Assembly: GCA_034437535.1 (NCBI GenBank)
Contig: DAOTTZ010000032.1
Coordinates: 1 to 64,000 of the forward strand
Origin: J038 sp034437535
GTDB taxonomy: Bacteria; Chloroflexota; Anaerolineae; Aggregatilineales; Phototrophicaceae
Length of the DNA: 64,000 nt
Direction of reading: 5' to 3'
The position numbers and the translations under genes are program-made. Of this stretch, positions 25,520 through 33,900 are shown piece after piece. Position 1 is the first letter of the stretch. Every line of letters begins with the position of its first letter. The notes beneath the pieces were generated by a model that was not told the DNA's origin, searched no databases, and was given only the letters and a program-made list of their open reading frames with translations.

Positions 25520-27424
25520 TCAACCGCCGGGGCTGGCGGGGGTCCAGGTCGGGCGCAAGGTGGGCAACGCTGATGGATCATTCTCCGCGTCGGACGGGCT
25601 GACGACGTTCTCCGTGTTGAACAACGATGTGTCGTTATTGACCTGAAAGGCTGAAGACGCCAGATTGGTAACGATGGTGTCGGTCGTGGTGTAATTACAT
25701 TGGCCGGCTTCGGGGATAAAGCCCTCGCGTACCGCGCCTAATGTATCCGACGGGTTGAAGTAGTTATAGACACTCCGCGCTGTTTCCGCAAAGACCGGCA
25801 GAGACTCCGGGAAGGCCAGCCATTCTGGTTGATACAAGGCCATGACCATCACATAATCCCCACCCGGTGTGTAGAAGATCCCGGCGTTGGTGTGGGTTGT
25901 GTTGATCCAGCCGTGCTTGTGCGACACACGCACATCTGCTGGCACCCCGGCTTTCATCATGCCATCGACGGTATTTTCACCCATGATATACAGTATCTTC
26001 CGGCATTCTTGCGGCGTAAACATCGTGCCGAATTCTTCCAACAAGGGGCCACTCTCTTGATACGCACATTGATACATGTCCCCTAATAACCAGCCCATCT
26101 CCTCGACGGTGACCTGATTGGTCGGGTCAGGGTTTGATTTTTGCTGGTCGGCATCGGTGATCGGGATCTGCGGCGGGCGGGGTAACGGGGTAGCGGTGGC
26201 GACGGCGGTGGTGGTGTCATACGGCGCGGTGATGAAGGTGCGCGTCAGGCCGAGCCGTTGCAAAATCTGCGTGGTTTGCTCCGCGCCGAACAAGGCATCC
26301 CCCTGCCCGGCAATTTCCAATAGACGATTGGTGGCTACGTTTTCGCTACAAATCATGGTGTTGGCGATGTCTCGTGCTTCGGTCAGGCTGGGGGTGCCAT
26401 CCACAGCGGCGAAATAACCAAGCAAAATGGCGATTTTGTTGATGCTGGTGCCACTGAATGCGAACGAACTGCCATAGGCAATGGCTTCGTCCGTTTGCAG
26501 ATTTTCCAGGTAGAGCGCACCGAATCGCTGGCTCTCCGGCACGAAATCCCGCGCTAAGATGGCGTTCCACAGGGTATCGCCGAGGTTGGCAAAGCCTGGG
26601 TTGATCGCTGGCCCGTCGGCCTGGCCGGGCCGACTGCTGGATACCTGCATGGCGGGCGTCGGCGTGAGCGTCGGCTGTGTGCTAAAGTCCAAGGTGGTCA
26701 CGGCTTCTGTTAAAAATATGTTGCCATCAACCTGTAACAGATTTTCCGCGATCCATGCCTGCCCGTTGGGGCTCGCCGGGAAGGCCACCCGCAACCAGGG
26801 AACCTGTGTGTGATAGCCAGTGATTGTCAATAATTCACCAGCGAAAGCCTTACCGACGATCTGATACTCAGTCCCAGGGCCGTAGCGCACGTTGATTTCG
26901 CCCTGTACGCTCCCTGTCGGGCCGGGGGGTGTGGTCAGCGTCGGTGTGAGCGTTGGTCGTGGGGGTTCGGCTTCGCCCCCTGCCGCCCCGGAATTCAAGG
27001 GCGTTACCTGGAGATCAGGCCGGAGGGTGGCGGTCGGCTCACCAGCAGGTGCATCAACAGGCGGTGTACCCACCGGGGCGACCGTCGCGGGTGGGGCGGC
27101 ACCGGGCGTCACGGCCTGTTCGGTAAACGGCACCGCGAATACATCACCATAAATTTCAACCAGATCCTGGAAAACCCATCCCTTCGGCGCGGCGGTACCC
27201 ACCTCCCCCAGCAGAACCCAGGGATACAACTCACTGCGACCGATGACCGGATACCGGGTGCCGTTCTGGATCTCACCGACGAGATCCCCCTCAATATTGG
27301 GGACTGACCGTAAATTAGCGGAGATGTAGGCTTCGGCTTCGACACCAGTGGTCTGCCCGGCTACCCATAACGGCCCGGACGTCAGCGCGAGGACAAAAGC
27401 GAAAAAGAGCAGTCGTCTCATCAT
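25520..27424 (-). CDS. Secreted beta-lactamase-fold serine hydrolase with SH3-like modules
   Basis: 634 residues. Signal peptide about 1-23. Residues about 28-95 and 172-235 look like bacterial SH3 modules (first with LRSVPNIEGDLVGEI, second with INVRYGPGTEYQIVGKA), with a Pro/Thr-rich linker between them and another after the second. The C-terminal domain (about 280-560) has the class A serine beta-lactamase layout: S327-x-x-K330 (SINK), S360-E-N362, and K503-H-G505. Such wall-binding, non-resistance enzymes usually act on peptidoglycan-related or other amide/ester substrates. A Pro/Thr-rich C-terminal tail follows. The Glu166 equivalent was not identified, so activity against beta-lactams is not claimed. 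Confidence 0.8.
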   Translation of the reverse strand: MMRRLLFFAFVLALTSGPLWVAGQTTGVEAEAYISANLRSVPNIEGDLVGEIQNGTRYPVIGRSELYPWVLLGEVGTAAPKGWVFQDLVEIYGDVFAVPFTEQAVTPGAAPPATVAPVGTPPVDAPAGEPTATLRPDLQVTPLNSGAAGGEAEPPRPTLTPTLTTPPGPTGSVQGEINVRYGPGTEYQIVGKAFAGELLTITGYHTQVPWLRVAFPASPNGQAWIAENLLQVDGNIFLTEAVTTLDFSTQPTLTPTPAMQVSSSRPGQADGPAINPGFANLGDTLWNAILARDFVPESQRFGALYLENLQTDEAIAYGSSFAFSGTSINKIAILLGYFAAVDGTPSLTEARDIANTMICSENVATNRLLEIAGQGDALFGAEQTTQILQRLGLTRTFITAPYDTTTAVATATPLPRPPQIPITDADQQKSNPDPTNQVTVEEMGWLLGDMYQCAYQESGPLLEEFGTMFTPQECRKILYIMGENTVDGMMKAGVPADVRVSHKHGWINTTHTNAGIFYTPGGDYVMVMALYQPEWLAFPESLPVFAETARSVYNYFNPSDTLGAVREGFIPEAGQCNYTTTDTIVTNLASSAFQVNNDTSLFNTENVVSPSDAENDPSALPTLRPTWTPASPGG

Positions 27425-27558
27425 GAAAACTACCTGTAAACTTGCCTAGCTTAAGCGACCGCCATTATAGCACGCCTCTTAAGCGGTGGAACCCGGCGTT
27501 TGGCCTATGACTGCCCCCATGCTAAGATAGATTCGTTCATCAACGAGGAGAGACACGC

Positions 27559-28335
27559 TTGACTCACCTGAAACCCTTCACGATCACGTTCCCACAGGCC
27601 GGACGCACAGCCCATGCTCTGCGTGCCCCGAACGGCATCACAGCCGAACAAGCCTTGAACTTGCTAGGCTTAACCGATTATAGCGGGTGCATCGTGCTAC
27701 ATGGCGGCGCGGCGGGGATGTCGCTTGCCAAGCAAGACGCGGTTCGCGCCCTCTTGCGGGATGCGCTGGTGCCCTTCACGGAGGAATATCAGATGTTGGT
27801 GGCATTCGGTGGCACACGGGCCGGCGCGATGGCCGCCCTGGGGGATGCCTACCGTACATCTGGCGCGACCTTCCCGCTGGTGGGGTTATGTCCGATCAAT
27901 GTGGTGAGTTACCCCGGCCACCCGGCAGAGCGACACACCCCGATTCGCCCGATCTTTGCCAATCGCCTGGGTACACCGGCCCGCTATCCGCTTGATCCAG
28001 CGTATACGCACTTTATCTTGCTAGAAGACGGAGATTTCGGCGTTGAATCACGGATGATGGTAGAAATTTTGGGTGCCTTCGGCAAGCCGGGAATCTCACT
28101 GGTCATCAATGGCGGCCAGATCACCCGTGATGAAGTGACTCGGCAGTTACATCGTGGGCGGGCGGTCATCGTGATCGCTGGTTCTGGCCGGGCGGCAGAC
28201 GACCTGTTAGACGCTGGCACCAACCTGCGCCGCCGCCAGCCAACAGACGCCGCGATCATCACGGTGCAGATTGATGATCCAGCGGCGTTACGTCAGACGC
28301 TGGCGGCACACTTCGTTACCACTCAGGCGCGGTAA
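27559..28335 (+). CDS. Stand-alone SLOG-family protein of the TRPM/LSDAT type
   Basis: 258 residues, start codon TTG at 27559 with GAGGAG eight bases upstream. The sequence has the Rossmann-like pattern of SLOG/LSDAT domains: FGGTRAGAMAALGDAYR (about 83-99), LVGLCPINVV, HFILLEDGDFG, LVINGGQITRDEV (181-193), and IVIAGSGRAADDLLDAG (204-220). The last two segments match the ligand-binding loops of the N-terminal region of TRPM channels and their prokaryotic homologues, which are predicted to sense nucleotide-derived ligands. No membrane domain or effector is fused. It ends three bases before the convergent gyrA stop. Confidence 0.65.
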   Translation: MTHLKPFTITFPQAGRTAHALRAPNGITAEQALNLLGLTDYSGCIVLHGGAAGMSLAKQDAVRALLRDALVPFTEEYQMLVAFGGTRAGAMAALGDAYRTSGATFPLVGLCPINVVSYPGHPAERHTPIRPIFANRLGTPARYPLDPAYTHFILLEDGDFGVESRMMVEILGAFGKPGISLVINGGQITRDEVTRQLHRGRAVIVIAGSGRAADDLLDAGTNLRRRQPTDAAIITVQIDDPAALRQTLAAHFVTTQAR

Positions 28336-28338
28336 TCT

Positions 28339-30870
28339 TTATTCCGATGGCTGATAAGCTTCATCGCCAGAGCCGTTCATGTCTGCGGCATCTTCCGGCT
28401 CGTCATCAGCCTCAGCCGGTCGTAAAACCGCCACGCCGACGACCTCATCACCATGATTGACGTTCATCAGTTTGACGCCCTGGGTAGCCCGTCCGGTCTC
28501 TCGCACTGCTTCGAGGTCGGTGCGGAGGACAGTGCCAAAGCGGGTCAACAACATGATTTCGTCGTCTTCACATACGGCTCGCATCGCCACGACTGGCCCG
28601 GTGCGATCATTCCGGGCGAGTGTCCGCAAGCCCAGGCCATACCGTCCCTGCAAGCTGTATTGATCGACCAGTGTGCGCTTGCCGAAGCCTAACGATGTGA
28701 CGACGAGAATATGGCTGTGTTCCTCACGGATGATGTCCATGCCTGCACAGGCATCATCATCTACCAATTTGATGGCATTCACCCCCCCGGCCTGCCGGCC
28801 CATGACGCGCACTTCGTCTTCATGGAAGCGGATGCTCTGGCCGTTTTCCGTACCGATGATGATATGTTGGTCGCCGTCGCTGTATTTCACCCAGCCGAGA
28901 TAATCGTCTTCGTTGAGTGACATCGCGATCAAACCGCTGGGGCGCACATCGGCGAATTCTTGCAGATGAACGCGCTTGATGCGGCCCTGTTTCGTCGCCA
29001 GGACGAAATACCAGCCCTCTTGCTCGAAGTTCGATACAGGCAAGATGGCCGTTACGCGCTCGCTTTGCTCCAACGGCAGGACGGTATGGATGATGGAGCC
29101 GCGATTCGCCCGCCCTGCTTCCGGGATGCGATAGGCTTTTTGCGAGTAGACCTTGCCCCGATCACTGAAGAACAGCACGGTATCTTTACTGTTGGAGAAG
29201 AAGACATCCTGCAAGATGTCTTCTTCGTGCGTCGTCATACCGCGCACCCCCTTACCACCGCGTCGTTGCGCCCGGTATTCGCTGGATGGTACCCGTTTGA
29301 TGTACCCGTTGCTGGTGAGGGTGATCACGATGTCTTCTTCACGAACCAGGTCGTCCTCGTTGAAGTCAGCATCGCCAAAGATGATCTCGGTGGTGCGCTC
29401 ATCACCAAATTTCTCGGTCAGGTCAGCCAGGTCCTCCCGGATCAAAGCGCGGATTTTACCCGGCGATTGAAGCAGATCTTCCAGATATTCGATGCGCTCG
29501 CGCACGTCGTCGTATTCGCCCTGCAATTTTTGCCGTTCCAGGGCGGCCAACCGGCGCAGTTGCATATCCAGGATGGCATCGGCCTGGGGTTCGGTCAGGT
29601 CAAAGCGGACTTGTAGTTGTGCGCGTGCCGTCTCAACATCGGGCGCATTGCGGATGGTCTGGATGACCAGATCTAACGAACTGATGGCTTTAAGCAACCC
29701 CTCCAGGATGTGAGCGCGTGCCCGTCGTTTGCCCAATTCATATTCAGACCGGCGGACGATGACTTCATAACGATGATCCAGGTAAATCAACAGCGCACGC
29801 TTCAGGCTGAGTGTACGCGGCTCCCCGTTGACCAGGGCCAACATCTGGATGCTGAAGGTGCTTTGTAATTGGGTGAATTTGTACAGCCGGTTGAGCACCG
29901 TCTGGGGGGTAGAACCGCGTTTGAGTTCCACCACTAGGCGCATCCCTTGCCGGTCGGATTCGTCGCGCAGGTCGCGCACGCCATCCAACCGCCCGGCCCG
30001 TACCAGGTTGGCGATACGTTCGATGATGGCCGTCTTGCTGACCTGATACGGAATTGATGTGAAGACCAGCTTCAACATGCCGTTTTTATCTTCTTCGATG
30101 TCGTACTTGGCGCGGACGGCGATCCGGCCTTTGCCTGTGGCGTAGGCTTCTTTCAGTTCTTCGTTGGCGATGATCTGGGCACCCGTCGGGAAATCTGGCC
30201 CATGCACGAACTGAAGCAATTCATCGACGGTGATTTCTTCGACGCGCTCAAAGTTGTCGATCAAATAAGTGATAGCGGTGTTCAGTTCATTGAGGTTATG
30301 CGGCGGGATGCTGGTCGCCATCCCGACCGCGATCCCGCTGGCCCCGTTCAATAGCAAGTTGGGTAGGCGGGCGGGCAGGACAACCGGTTCTTCTTGTGTG
30401 CCGTCGTAATTATCCTGAAAATCGACAGTATCCATGTCGATGTCAGACAGCAGTTCGTCGGCTAGTTGGGCCATCCGTGCTTCGGTATAGCGCATGGCCG
30501 CCGGGCTATCGCCATCAATTGAGCCGAAGTTCCCCTGCCCATCGACCAGTGGGTAGCGCAGAGAAAAGTTTTGCGCCATACGGGCCATCGCATCATAGAC
30601 CGCGCTATCGCCATGTGGGTGATATTTACCCAGGACTTCACCGACGATCCGCGCACTCTTTTTGTAGGCGGTGCCGGGTCGAATGCCCATATCATACATG
30701 GCGAACAGAATCCGGCGGTGTACGGGCTTCAGGCCATCACGGGCATCCGGCAACGCTCGTGATACGATCACGCTCATGGCGTAATCCAGGTAACTCCCGC
30801 GCATCTCTTCGTTAATGTCCATCGTGCGGACGATACCGATGTTATTTCCGTTCTCAAATTCGTCTGCCAT
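28339..30870 (-). CDS. gyrA: DNA gyrase subunit A
   Basis: 843 residues from the ATG at 30870, which has TGAGGAC upstream; an in-frame start at 30894 has none. Catalytic Y128 lies in AAMRYTEARM, and the quinolone region has D88-S89-A-V-Y-D93, matching the susceptible E. coli pattern at the S83 and D87 equivalents. The C-terminal pinwheel contains the GyrA box QRRGGKGV, which distinguishes gyrase from topoisomerase IV, and an acidic tail rich in Glu/Asp. A promoter with TATAAT at 30991-30996 precedes it. gyrB is not in the window. Confidence 0.97.
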   Translation of the reverse strand: MADEFENGNNIGIVRTMDINEEMRGSYLDYAMSVIVSRALPDARDGLKPVHRRILFAMYDMGIRPGTAYKKSARIVGEVLGKYHPHGDSAVYDAMARMAQNFSLRYPLVDGQGNFGSIDGDSPAAMRYTEARMAQLADELLSDIDMDTVDFQDNYDGTQEEPVVLPARLPNLLLNGASGIAVGMATSIPPHNLNELNTAITYLIDNFERVEEITVDELLQFVHGPDFPTGAQIIANEELKEAYATGKGRIAVRAKYDIEEDKNGMLKLVFTSIPYQVSKTAIIERIANLVRAGRLDGVRDLRDESDRQGMRLVVELKRGSTPQTVLNRLYKFTQLQSTFSIQMLALVNGEPRTLSLKRALLIYLDHRYEVIVRRSEYELGKRRARAHILEGLLKAISSLDLVIQTIRNAPDVETARAQLQVRFDLTEPQADAILDMQLRRLAALERQKLQGEYDDVRERIEYLEDLLQSPGKIRALIREDLADLTEKFGDERTTEIIFGDADFNEDDLVREEDIVITLTSNGYIKRVPSSEYRAQRRGGKGVRGMTTHEEDILQDVFFSNSKDTVLFFSDRGKVYSQKAYRIPEAGRANRGSIIHTVLPLEQSERVTAILPVSNFEQEGWYFVLATKQGRIKRVHLQEFADVRPSGLIAMSLNEDDYLGWVKYSDGDQHIIIGTENGQSIRFHEDEVRVMGRQAGGVNAIKLVDDDACAGMDIIREEHSHILVVTSLGFGKRTLVDQYSLQGRYGLGLRTLARNDRTGPVVAMRAVCEDDEIMLLTRFGTVLRTDLEAVRETGRATQGVKLMNVNHGDEVVGVAVLRPAEADDEPEDAADMNGSGDEAYQPSE

Positions 30871-31221
30871 AGCTGTCCTCACTACACAAAACACGAACCA
30901 CCGACATCATAGCCGGTGGCTCGGCATGATTACCGGCTCCGTCTAGAGCTGGGCGAAATGTTGTCGCAAAAAACTTGTTTCAACACGATAATTATACTAC
31001 AAATCGCGGTTTTTTGCGAGTTATGACTATCCGCCTGTCAGTCAATTATTAATATAAGATTGAATAACTGAAAAACGAAAAACGTGATTTTTCATAGCTG
31101 TAACGCGCAAAACTGGCAGTTTGCCTATACAATAGAATGATGATCGCTAGAAGAGACGAGAAAGGAGACGCGGCTTCCTCCACCCGCCCGCCTGAGTAGG
31201 TGGTCTCGCCGCAGAATTTCT
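30871..31221. other. Intergenic region between gyrA and the TPR gene cluster
   Basis: 351 bases without a gene. It holds the gyrA promoter on the minus strand and, on the plus strand, a TACAAT -10-like element near 31127. Before the TPR gene there is a leader with a short hairpin (CCACC at 31180-31184 with GGTGG at 31199-31203, extended by GAGAC/GTCTC); its only good Shine-Dalgarno-like run (GAAAGGAG, 31160-31167) is about 55 bases from the ATG at 31222. Confidence 0.6.
30991..30996 (-). promoter_or_regulatory. -10 element of the gyrA promoter
   Basis: Minus-strand TATAAT. The 17-bp upstream hexamer is TCGCAA, a weak -35. The transcript would start about 115 bases before the gyrA ATG at 30870. 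Confidence 0.55.
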
Positions 31222-32355
31222 ATGAAACGCGGCTTTCTCATTATAATTTTCCTGTTGTGTTGTGGGCCGATCATGGTCTTTGCACAAGACGATGACTCGG
31301 ACGATAACCGTGTCATTACGGTCTTCATCGACTCACAATTCAGTGAAGACACCGATGCGCTCAATACCTTGATCGAGCAACTCGAAGTTTTCTTGATCGA
31401 GCAAGCCGAAGCGGAGTCACTCAACGTGGAACTGGAAAGTGACCCCGACTTCGCGACGATTTACATCAACTTTGACCTGTTGAGCGATGGCAGTGGGTTG
31501 TTCATCGACCTGCTACCGATTCCCCCTGATCCGGGGGTTTTACCGTCCCCCAGCCTGGTATCACATGTCTACAGTGAGTTTCCATTGGGTACAGACCCTG
31601 ATAACGACCTATGGCCGCAGATCACGACACAGATGGTGTTCGCGCTTAGCACGTATATTCAGGGGGATTGTGAAGCGGCGCAGACATATCTTAGTGCCGC
31701 AGTCGATGCCTCCAGCCAATTAGAAGATTATCTCTTCCTGGGCGCACAAGAACAGACAGAAGCCTATGCCATGTTTTATGAGGCCAATTGCGCCCTGGAA
31801 GATGAAGATTATGAGACGGCAGAGACGCTCTACCGCGACATCCTGACGTTATACGAAGACAACGACTTCGACATGACCCTTTATGGTTATGAAGCCCGCA
31901 TCAACCTGGCCTGGGCACTTTATCAACTGGGTGAGACCGACGAAGCCTTTGAGATCGTGCAAGAAGCCAGCGTCGTACAATTCGAGTGGATCGAAGCGGA
32001 CGCGCTGATTGTAGAGGCCGATATGCTGGCCCAGGAAGAAGACTACACCGCCGCGCTCGACCGATTAGATAGTGCAAGCGACATCATCAACATTGATGAT
32101 CCCTTCTTGAAGTTAGCCACCGTCCAGATTCGCATCCAGGCGGAGGACTATAAAGGCGCGGAAGGAGAACTGACGCAGATCGAAAAAGAATTCGAAGGTC
32201 TGCCAGAATTGCTTTATTATTGGGGTTTATTGGCTTATGCTCAAGACGACTTTGACACAGCCAGTGATTACTTCCAGGATTATATCGGCGTTTCACCCGA
32301 TAGTGAATTAGCCATAGACGCCCAGGCTTACATCGACGAAATCGAAGGAAGTTAA
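31222..32355 (+). CDS. Secreted TPR-repeat protein (first of three paralogues)
   Basis: 377 residues. Signal peptide about 1-21 (FLIIIFLLCCGPIMVFAQ). An Asp/Glu-rich N-terminal domain (about 23-125) is followed by a helical region with TPR-type pairs (about 140-370), ending in DYFQDYIGVSPDSELAIDAQAYI. Function unknown; TPR domains bind proteins. The next gene starts four bases later, and the C-terminal repeat unit resembles those of the two downstream proteins. No good ribosome binding site lies near the ATG, so the translation start is less certain. Confidence 0.7.
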   Translation: MKRGFLIIIFLLCCGPIMVFAQDDDSDDNRVITVFIDSQFSEDTDALNTLIEQLEVFLIEQAEAESLNVELESDPDFATIYINFDLLSDGSGLFIDLLPIPPDPGVLPSPSLVSHVYSEFPLGTDPDNDLWPQITTQMVFALSTYIQGDCEAAQTYLSAAVDASSQLEDYLFLGAQEQTEAYAMFYEANCALEDEDYETAETLYRDILTLYEDNDFDMTLYGYEARINLAWALYQLGETDEAFEIVQEASVVQFEWIEADALIVEADMLAQEEDYTAALDRLDSASDIINIDDPFLKLATVQIRIQAEDYKGAEGELTQIEKEFEGLPELLYYWGLLAYAQDDFDTASDYFQDYIGVSPDSELAIDAQAYIDEIEGS

Positions 32356-32359
32356 CTGC

Positions 32360-33331
32360 ATGCCGCTTCACCGCTGTCTTCTAATTATCGTTTTGCTTGG
32401 CAGGCTGGCCCTGCCCATCACCGCCCAGGAAGACCCGGCTGACACGCCACCAGCATTGATCCGCCTATCGTATTTCAACGCGGTTGATGACTTGTTGGTC
32501 GAAGCCTTCTTCGAGCGACTGGAAGCCGTCATGCTGGAATACGATTACACGTTGGATTATGTGACGTTAGAAGACGGCGACCCGCAGATGCACATTCTAT
32601 TCCGCCCGGTCGCCAACCGGAGCGGCACCGGGCAGACACAGGGCGGCGTGACATACGTCTTAAATCTCTTCGAGTCGCCCCTGCATCAGCTTTCACACGG
32701 CCTGCGCCCGGTGCTGACGGATCGCGCTGTCTTATTCAGCGCCGACCCACAATCAAGCGCGGAATTAACCGCCGGCGTTCTGTTATTCATGTTCGAAGAA
32801 TGCGAGTTTGCAGTCAAGATCTTCGACACGATCATCGAAGATCAAGCCGAAACGATCCCGGCGACCATCGCTACGTTCTATCGTGGCACCTGCGCGGTGA
32901 TGACAGATGATCAATCCGCCGCGATTACGGACCTGGAAGCGGTGTTATACGACGCGACCGGCGATTATTACGGCTCTACTGCACTGAACCTGGCCTATGC
33001 TTACATCCAGGATGACCGGCCACAAGATAGCCACACACTCCTGGAAGATGTCGTCACCAGTTTGGAGACGTATGATGCCGGGTATGCCGACTTTCTGACG
33101 GGCAAAGCCGTCCTGCTGGCGCAAGAACTGGAAGACCCCGCTCGCGCTTTGCTCGACCTAGAATTGGCCCTGGCGGCAACCCCAAACTTCGCACCGGCGT
33201 TCTTCGAGCGCGGGCGCATCTACCAAGAGCAAGGTAACCAGGAGCAAGCGGCGCAAGCCTTCGCCCAATACCTGGAACTGGCCCCGGATGGCCCCTATGC
33301 GGAAGAGGCGCGTGAGTTCCTGGCACCGTGA
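32360..33331 (+). CDS. Secreted TPR-repeat protein (second of three paralogues)
   Basis: 323 residues with a signal peptide of about 22 residues (RLALPITAQ). Layout as in the preceding gene: an N-terminal domain with FNAVDDLLVEAFFERLEAVMLE-type helices, then TPR helices, last unit AQAFAQYLELAPDGPYAEEAREFL. It begins five bases after the previous stop and its stop overlaps the next start by four bases. Length and domain order suggest a duplication of the upstream gene; role unknown. Confidence 0.7.
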   Translation: MPLHRCLLIIVLLGRLALPITAQEDPADTPPALIRLSYFNAVDDLLVEAFFERLEAVMLEYDYTLDYVTLEDGDPQMHILFRPVANRSGTGQTQGGVTYVLNLFESPLHQLSHGLRPVLTDRAVLFSADPQSSAELTAGVLLFMFEECEFAVKIFDTIIEDQAETIPATIATFYRGTCAVMTDDQSAAITDLEAVLYDATGDYYGSTALNLAYAYIQDDRPQDSHTLLEDVVTSLETYDAGYADFLTGKAVLLAQELEDPARALLDLELALAATPNFAPAFFERGRIYQEQGNQEQAAQAFAQYLELAPDGPYAEEAREFLAP

Positions 33332-33834
33332 TACGCCTGCTTGCGCTTTTAATCGCACTGGGGGTATCGGTCGTGGAGATCACCGAGGTAATGACGACCG
33401 ACCGGACGGACTACAGCACCCCACTGGCCCAGATCATCGCGATGAGCCAACAAGCAGACGCCCACGCATTGAACACCGAACACGATCAAGCCATCGCGGT
33501 TGTTACTAATGCGCTAGATCAAATCCCTGACGATTACCCCGCCATTCAGGCCATCTTATTGACCCAGCGCGGACGCCTGCGCTTGTATCTGTACGAATGG
33601 GATGCGGTACGCGCCGATTATGACGCCGCGCTAGCCCTGGCACCGGATTATGCGCCGGCTTATTTTTATCGCGGGGTGCTGATGTACTCCGTGTTGACCG
33701 ACCGCATCCCGCGTGAGACAGCCCTGGCCGATTTCCAGATGTATTTGCAACTCGCCCCGAATGGTCGGCTGGCCGCCACCGCCACGCACTATCGCGACAT
33801 CCTCCAGGCCGAAATCGAAGCACTGGACTCATAG
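33328..33834 (+). CDS. Short TPR-repeat protein (third of three)
   Basis: 168 residues. A short hydrophobic N-terminus (MIRLLALLIALGVSVV) may be an uncleaved anchor. About three TPR units follow, and the last unit (DFQMYLQLAPNGRLAATATHY) aligns with the ends of the two preceding proteins. The ATG overlaps the stop of the second TPR gene (ATGA), so the three form one operon. It lacks the N-terminal domain of the other two and may be a truncated copy. Confidence 0.65.
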   Translation: MIRLLALLIALGVSVVEITEVMTTDRTDYSTPLAQIIAMSQQADAHALNTEHDQAIAVVTNALDQIPDDYPAIQAILLTQRGRLRLYLYEWDAVRADYDAALALAPDYAPAYFYRGVLMYSVLTDRIPRETALADFQMYLQLAPNGRLAATATHYRDILQAEIEALDS

Positions 33835-33853
33835 CGAAACGAACTCTTTACGG

Positions 33854-33859
33854 TATAAT
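33854..33859 (+). promoter_or_regulatory. -10 element upstream of the penicillin-acylase family gene
   Basis: Consensus TATAAT, 42 bases before the ATG. No recognisable -35 at normal spacing. The gene also has GGATAGGAG about eight bases before its start. Confidence 0.5.
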
Positions 33860-33900
33860 ATCGACCGTCAAATAATTTTATTCGGATAGGAGTTTTACAG

